Assembly: GCF_009765165.1 (NCBI RefSeq)
Contig: NZ_VLNU01000001.1
Span: forward strand, 3,354,247 to 3,418,246
Length of the DNA: 64,000 bases
Origin: Lysobacter panacisoli
Lineage (GTDB): Bacteria; Pseudomonadota; Gammaproteobacteria; Xanthomonadales; Xanthomonadaceae
Reading direction: 5' to 3'
The notes under the pieces are model-generated. The model saw only the letters and a program-made list of their open reading frames with translations, was not told the DNA's origin and searched no databases. A program made the position numbers and the translations under genes. This document shows, piece after piece, positions 59,969 to 64,000 of the stretch; positions within the stretch are counted from its first letter, which is position 1, and each line of letters starts with the position of its first letter.

Positions 59969-60894
59969 ACCTGTGCCGCATCCACCTCCCCGCGCTCGCG
60001 CTGGGCATGGCCGTGGCAAGTGGCGCCCATGCGCAGGATCATTCGGCGCACGCGCAGCACGCGCCCCCGCACGCGCACACGCCGGCTGCGCGGAAACCGG
60101 CAGAGCCTGTCGATCATTCGAAGATGGACCATTCAACAATGGACCACTCGAAGATGGGCCACGCGATGCAGGCGCCCAGCCAGCCGGTGCAGCCGATACC
60201 GCCGGTCACCGATGCTGATCGCGCCGCCGCGTTTCCGACGTTGCAAGAGCACATGGCTCACGCGCCGGAACTCAACCACTACCTGCTCTTCAACCGACTG
60301 GAAGTCGCCGACGCCGATCACGGCACCGGACAAGCCTGGGAAGCGCAGGGCTGGATCGGCAGCGACATCAATCGCCTCTGGCTGCGCAGCGAGGGCGAAC
60401 GCGAGGACAGCCGCACGGAGTCGGCCGACCTGGAAGTGCTGTACGGACGCAGTGTCTCGCCGTGGTGGGACGTCGTCGCCGGCGTGAAGCACGACTTCAA
60501 ACCCGGCGCATCGCAAACCTGGGGCGCGTTCGGCGTGCAGGGACTGGCGCCGTACAAGTTCGAAGTGTCCGCGACGGCGTACGTCGGCGAGTCCGGCCGT
60601 TTCGCCGCGAACGTCGAGGCGGAATACGAACTGCTGCTCACCAATCGCCTGATCCTGCAGCCGCTGCTCGAGCTGGACTTCAACGGAAAGGACGATCCGC
60701 GTCGCGGCGTCGGCTCGGGGCTTTCGACCGCGGAAGCCGGCTTGAGGCTCCGCTACGAGTTCACCCGGCAGTTCGCGCCGTACATCGGTGTGGTGCACGA
60801 GCGCGCGTTCGGCGAGACCGCCGACCTGCGTCGCGACGAAGGCGAGGACGCGCAGGACACGCGCTTCGTCGCCGGCCTTCGATTCTGGTTCTGA
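59965..60894 (+). CDS. copB: CopB: copper-resistance outer-membrane protein
   Basis: 309 residues. Signal peptide (about 1-23, AHA-Q), a Met/His-rich metal-binding N-terminus with repeated DHSKM/DHSTM units (about 24-65), then an outer-membrane beta-barrel domain (about 95-309) ending in FVAGLRFWF with terminal Phe. Works with CopA in copper sequestration. Start fixed by ATGA overlap with copA. Confidence 0.95.
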   Translation: MNLCRIHLPALALGMAVASGAHAQDHSAHAQHAPPHAHTPAARKPAEPVDHSKMDHSTMDHSKMGHAMQAPSQPVQPIPPVTDADRAAAFPTLQEHMAHAPELNHYLLFNRLEVADADHGTGQAWEAQGWIGSDINRLWLRSEGEREDSRTESADLEVLYGRSVSPWWDVVAGVKHDFKPGASQTWGAFGVQGLAPYKFEVSATAYVGESGRFAANVEAEYELLLTNRLILQPLLELDFNGKDDPRRGVGSGLSTAEAGLRLRYEFTRQFAPYIGVVHERAFGETADLRRDEGEDAQDTRFVAGLRFWF

Positions 60895-60905
60895 GGAGAA
60901 CGAAC

Positions 60906-61457
60906 ATGAAACGTTTCCATCGACTCTGGCTGTTGGCGCCCGCGATCGCGATCGCGGCCTGCGCGCAGCCCTCCGGCGCCGGCGCCACCGGCGCTGCCTC
61001 CCGCGCGACGGCGACTCCCGCGCCCGTCGCAGCGACGTCCGATGCCCCTGCCAAGGCGCCGACTGCCGCGACGCTGCCTCGCATGCTCGTCCACCACACG
61101 CCGGGCTGCGGTTGTTGCGAGGTCTGGATCGCACACGCACGCGGCGCCGGTTTCGCGGTCGAGGTGCGTGAAGCCGAGGACATCCACGCCGTGAAGGAAC
61201 ACCTCGGTGTGCCTTACGGCAAAGGCTCGTGCCACACCGTCGAAGTCGGCGGCTATTTCGTCGAAGGACACGTCCCGCTGGAGGACGTGAAGCGATTGCT
61301 CGCACTGCGGCCCAAGGCGAAGGGTCTCGCCGTCCCCGGCATGCCGGCGGGCTCACCCGGCATGGAAATGCCCGACGGCCGCGTTCAGCCCTATGTCGTC
61401 GAGCTGGTCGGACTCGACGGCACGACGTCCGTGTTCGCGCGCCACGGGGAGGGTTGA
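60906..61457 (+). CDS. DUF411 copper-binding lipoprotein (CopG-like)
   Basis: 183 residues. Lipobox-like IAIAACA (about 14-20), a low-complexity Ala/Pro/Thr linker, then the DUF411 domain (about 58-182) with TPGCGCC copper-binding motif, GSCHT and a C-terminal GMPAGSPGMEMPDG loop. In Vibrio and Pseudomonas DUF411/CopG protein binds copper in a redox-active site. It follows copB by 11 bases and so belongs to the copLAB transcript. Confidence 0.9.
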   Translation: MKRFHRLWLLAPAIAIAACAQPSGAGATGAASRATATPAPVAATSDAPAKAPTAATLPRMLVHHTPGCGCCEVWIAHARGAGFAVEVREAEDIHAVKEHLGVPYGKGSCHTVEVGGYFVEGHVPLEDVKRLLALRPKAKGLAVPGMPAGSPGMEMPDGRVQPYVVELVGLDGTTSVFARHGEG

Positions 61458-61490
61458 CGGAAAGATCGACTCCCGATCGATGGGCGCAGC

Positions 61491-61521
61491 TTGACCTTCC
61501 CATCATGGGAAGCCGGAAGCT
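61491..61521 (+). promoter_or_regulatory. CueR-type (MerR) copper promoter/operator
   Basis: TTGACC -35 element at 61491-61496 overlaps a perfect dyad, CTTCCCAT-C-ATGGGAAG (61496-61512). A 19-base spacer would put the -10 at about 61516-61521, which is a poor hexamer. The layout (CTTGACCTTCCC..GGGAAG) is that of CueR-controlled copper ATPase promoters. 31 bases remain to the ATPase start. Confidence 0.7.
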
Positions 61522-61551
61522 CCGCCCATCGTTCCCTTCCCCTGGATCCCG

Positions 61552-63966
<2,415 letters not shown>

Positions 63967-63991
63967 CATGCCTTACGCAAGGAGCCACCTG

Positions 63992-64000
63992 ATGACTCGC
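63992..64000 (+). CDS. Start of next gene (only three codons in window)
   Basis: ATG at 63992 preceded by AAGGAGCC, 25 bases after the ATPase stop. Only Met-Thr-Arg is visible, so no product can be assigned; a copper regulator or copper-chaperone gene would fit the context. Confidence 0.4.

Overview
The window is GC-rich chromosomal DNA from a gammaproteobacterium of the Xanthomonadaceae, most like Lysobacter. The pointers are an Ax21-family outer-membrane protein, a copL-copA-copB copper cluster of Xanthomonas type, an HvfABC metallophore cluster, and a taste for large hybrid histidine kinases. No rRNA, tRNA or CRISPR array was seen. A single dif-like Xer site lies near 22.4 kb.

Layout: 0-4.3 kb is a redox/stress patch: a 5'-truncated nitronate monooxygenase with an overlapping DUF3237 gene, a convergent LysR regulator, a divergent pirin, and a DsbA-like oxidoreductase. 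4.5-6.4 kb has a CarH/LitR-like MerR regulator, an array of five GTACA sites, a secreted fasciclin protein and a DUF378 membrane protein. 6.6-12.1 kb holds two tandem paralogous hybrid histidine kinases.

12.3-22.6 kb is an accessory island. It has an unrecognised two-gene module (594 aa protein plus a PD-(D/E)xK-like protein), a complete QatABCD anti-phage system transcribed the other way, and a TnpS/TnpT-type recombinase pair with its resolution site between them but no transposase. A dif-like site, direct repeats and decayed AAGCGGAC hairpins follow.

22.6-25.9 kb has a small lipoprotein, an RraB-family protein, an ECF sigma factor with two membrane proteins, and an Ohr-type peroxidase. 26.4-33.3 kb is the most unusual part: a three-gene operon encoding (i) an amidase / serine-hydrolase / caspase triple fusion, (ii) an HExxH metalloprotease and (iii) a trypsin / NUC-endonuclease fusion. 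It looks like an uncharacterised proteolytic-nucleolytic effector or defence system.

33.9-40 kb has Ax21, a 1375-residue hybrid kinase with HPt, and an HD-GYP response regulator. 40.2-45.7 kb is redox/detoxification: a frameshifted Old Yellow Enzyme, LysR, MsrA, a GlxA-type AraC regulator, an SDR and a DJ-1/PfpI protein. 45.8-48.7 kb is doxX-hvfA-hvfB-hvfC, a peptide metallophore cluster whose precursor is fused to an EF-hand pair. 48.8-52.7 kb has a second Ohr/OsmC protein, a secreted alpha/beta hydrolase, a thioredoxin-like lipoprotein and an OmpR/EnvZ-type pair. 52.8-57.6 kb has another hybrid kinase, a HAD phosphatase and a LuxR-type response regulator. 57.7-64 kb is copper resistance: copL, multicopper oxidase copA, copB, a DUF411 copper protein and a CPC-type P1B ATPase behind a CueR-type operator.

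Many apparent long open frames on the opposite strand of these genes are GC-bias artefacts and were left out.
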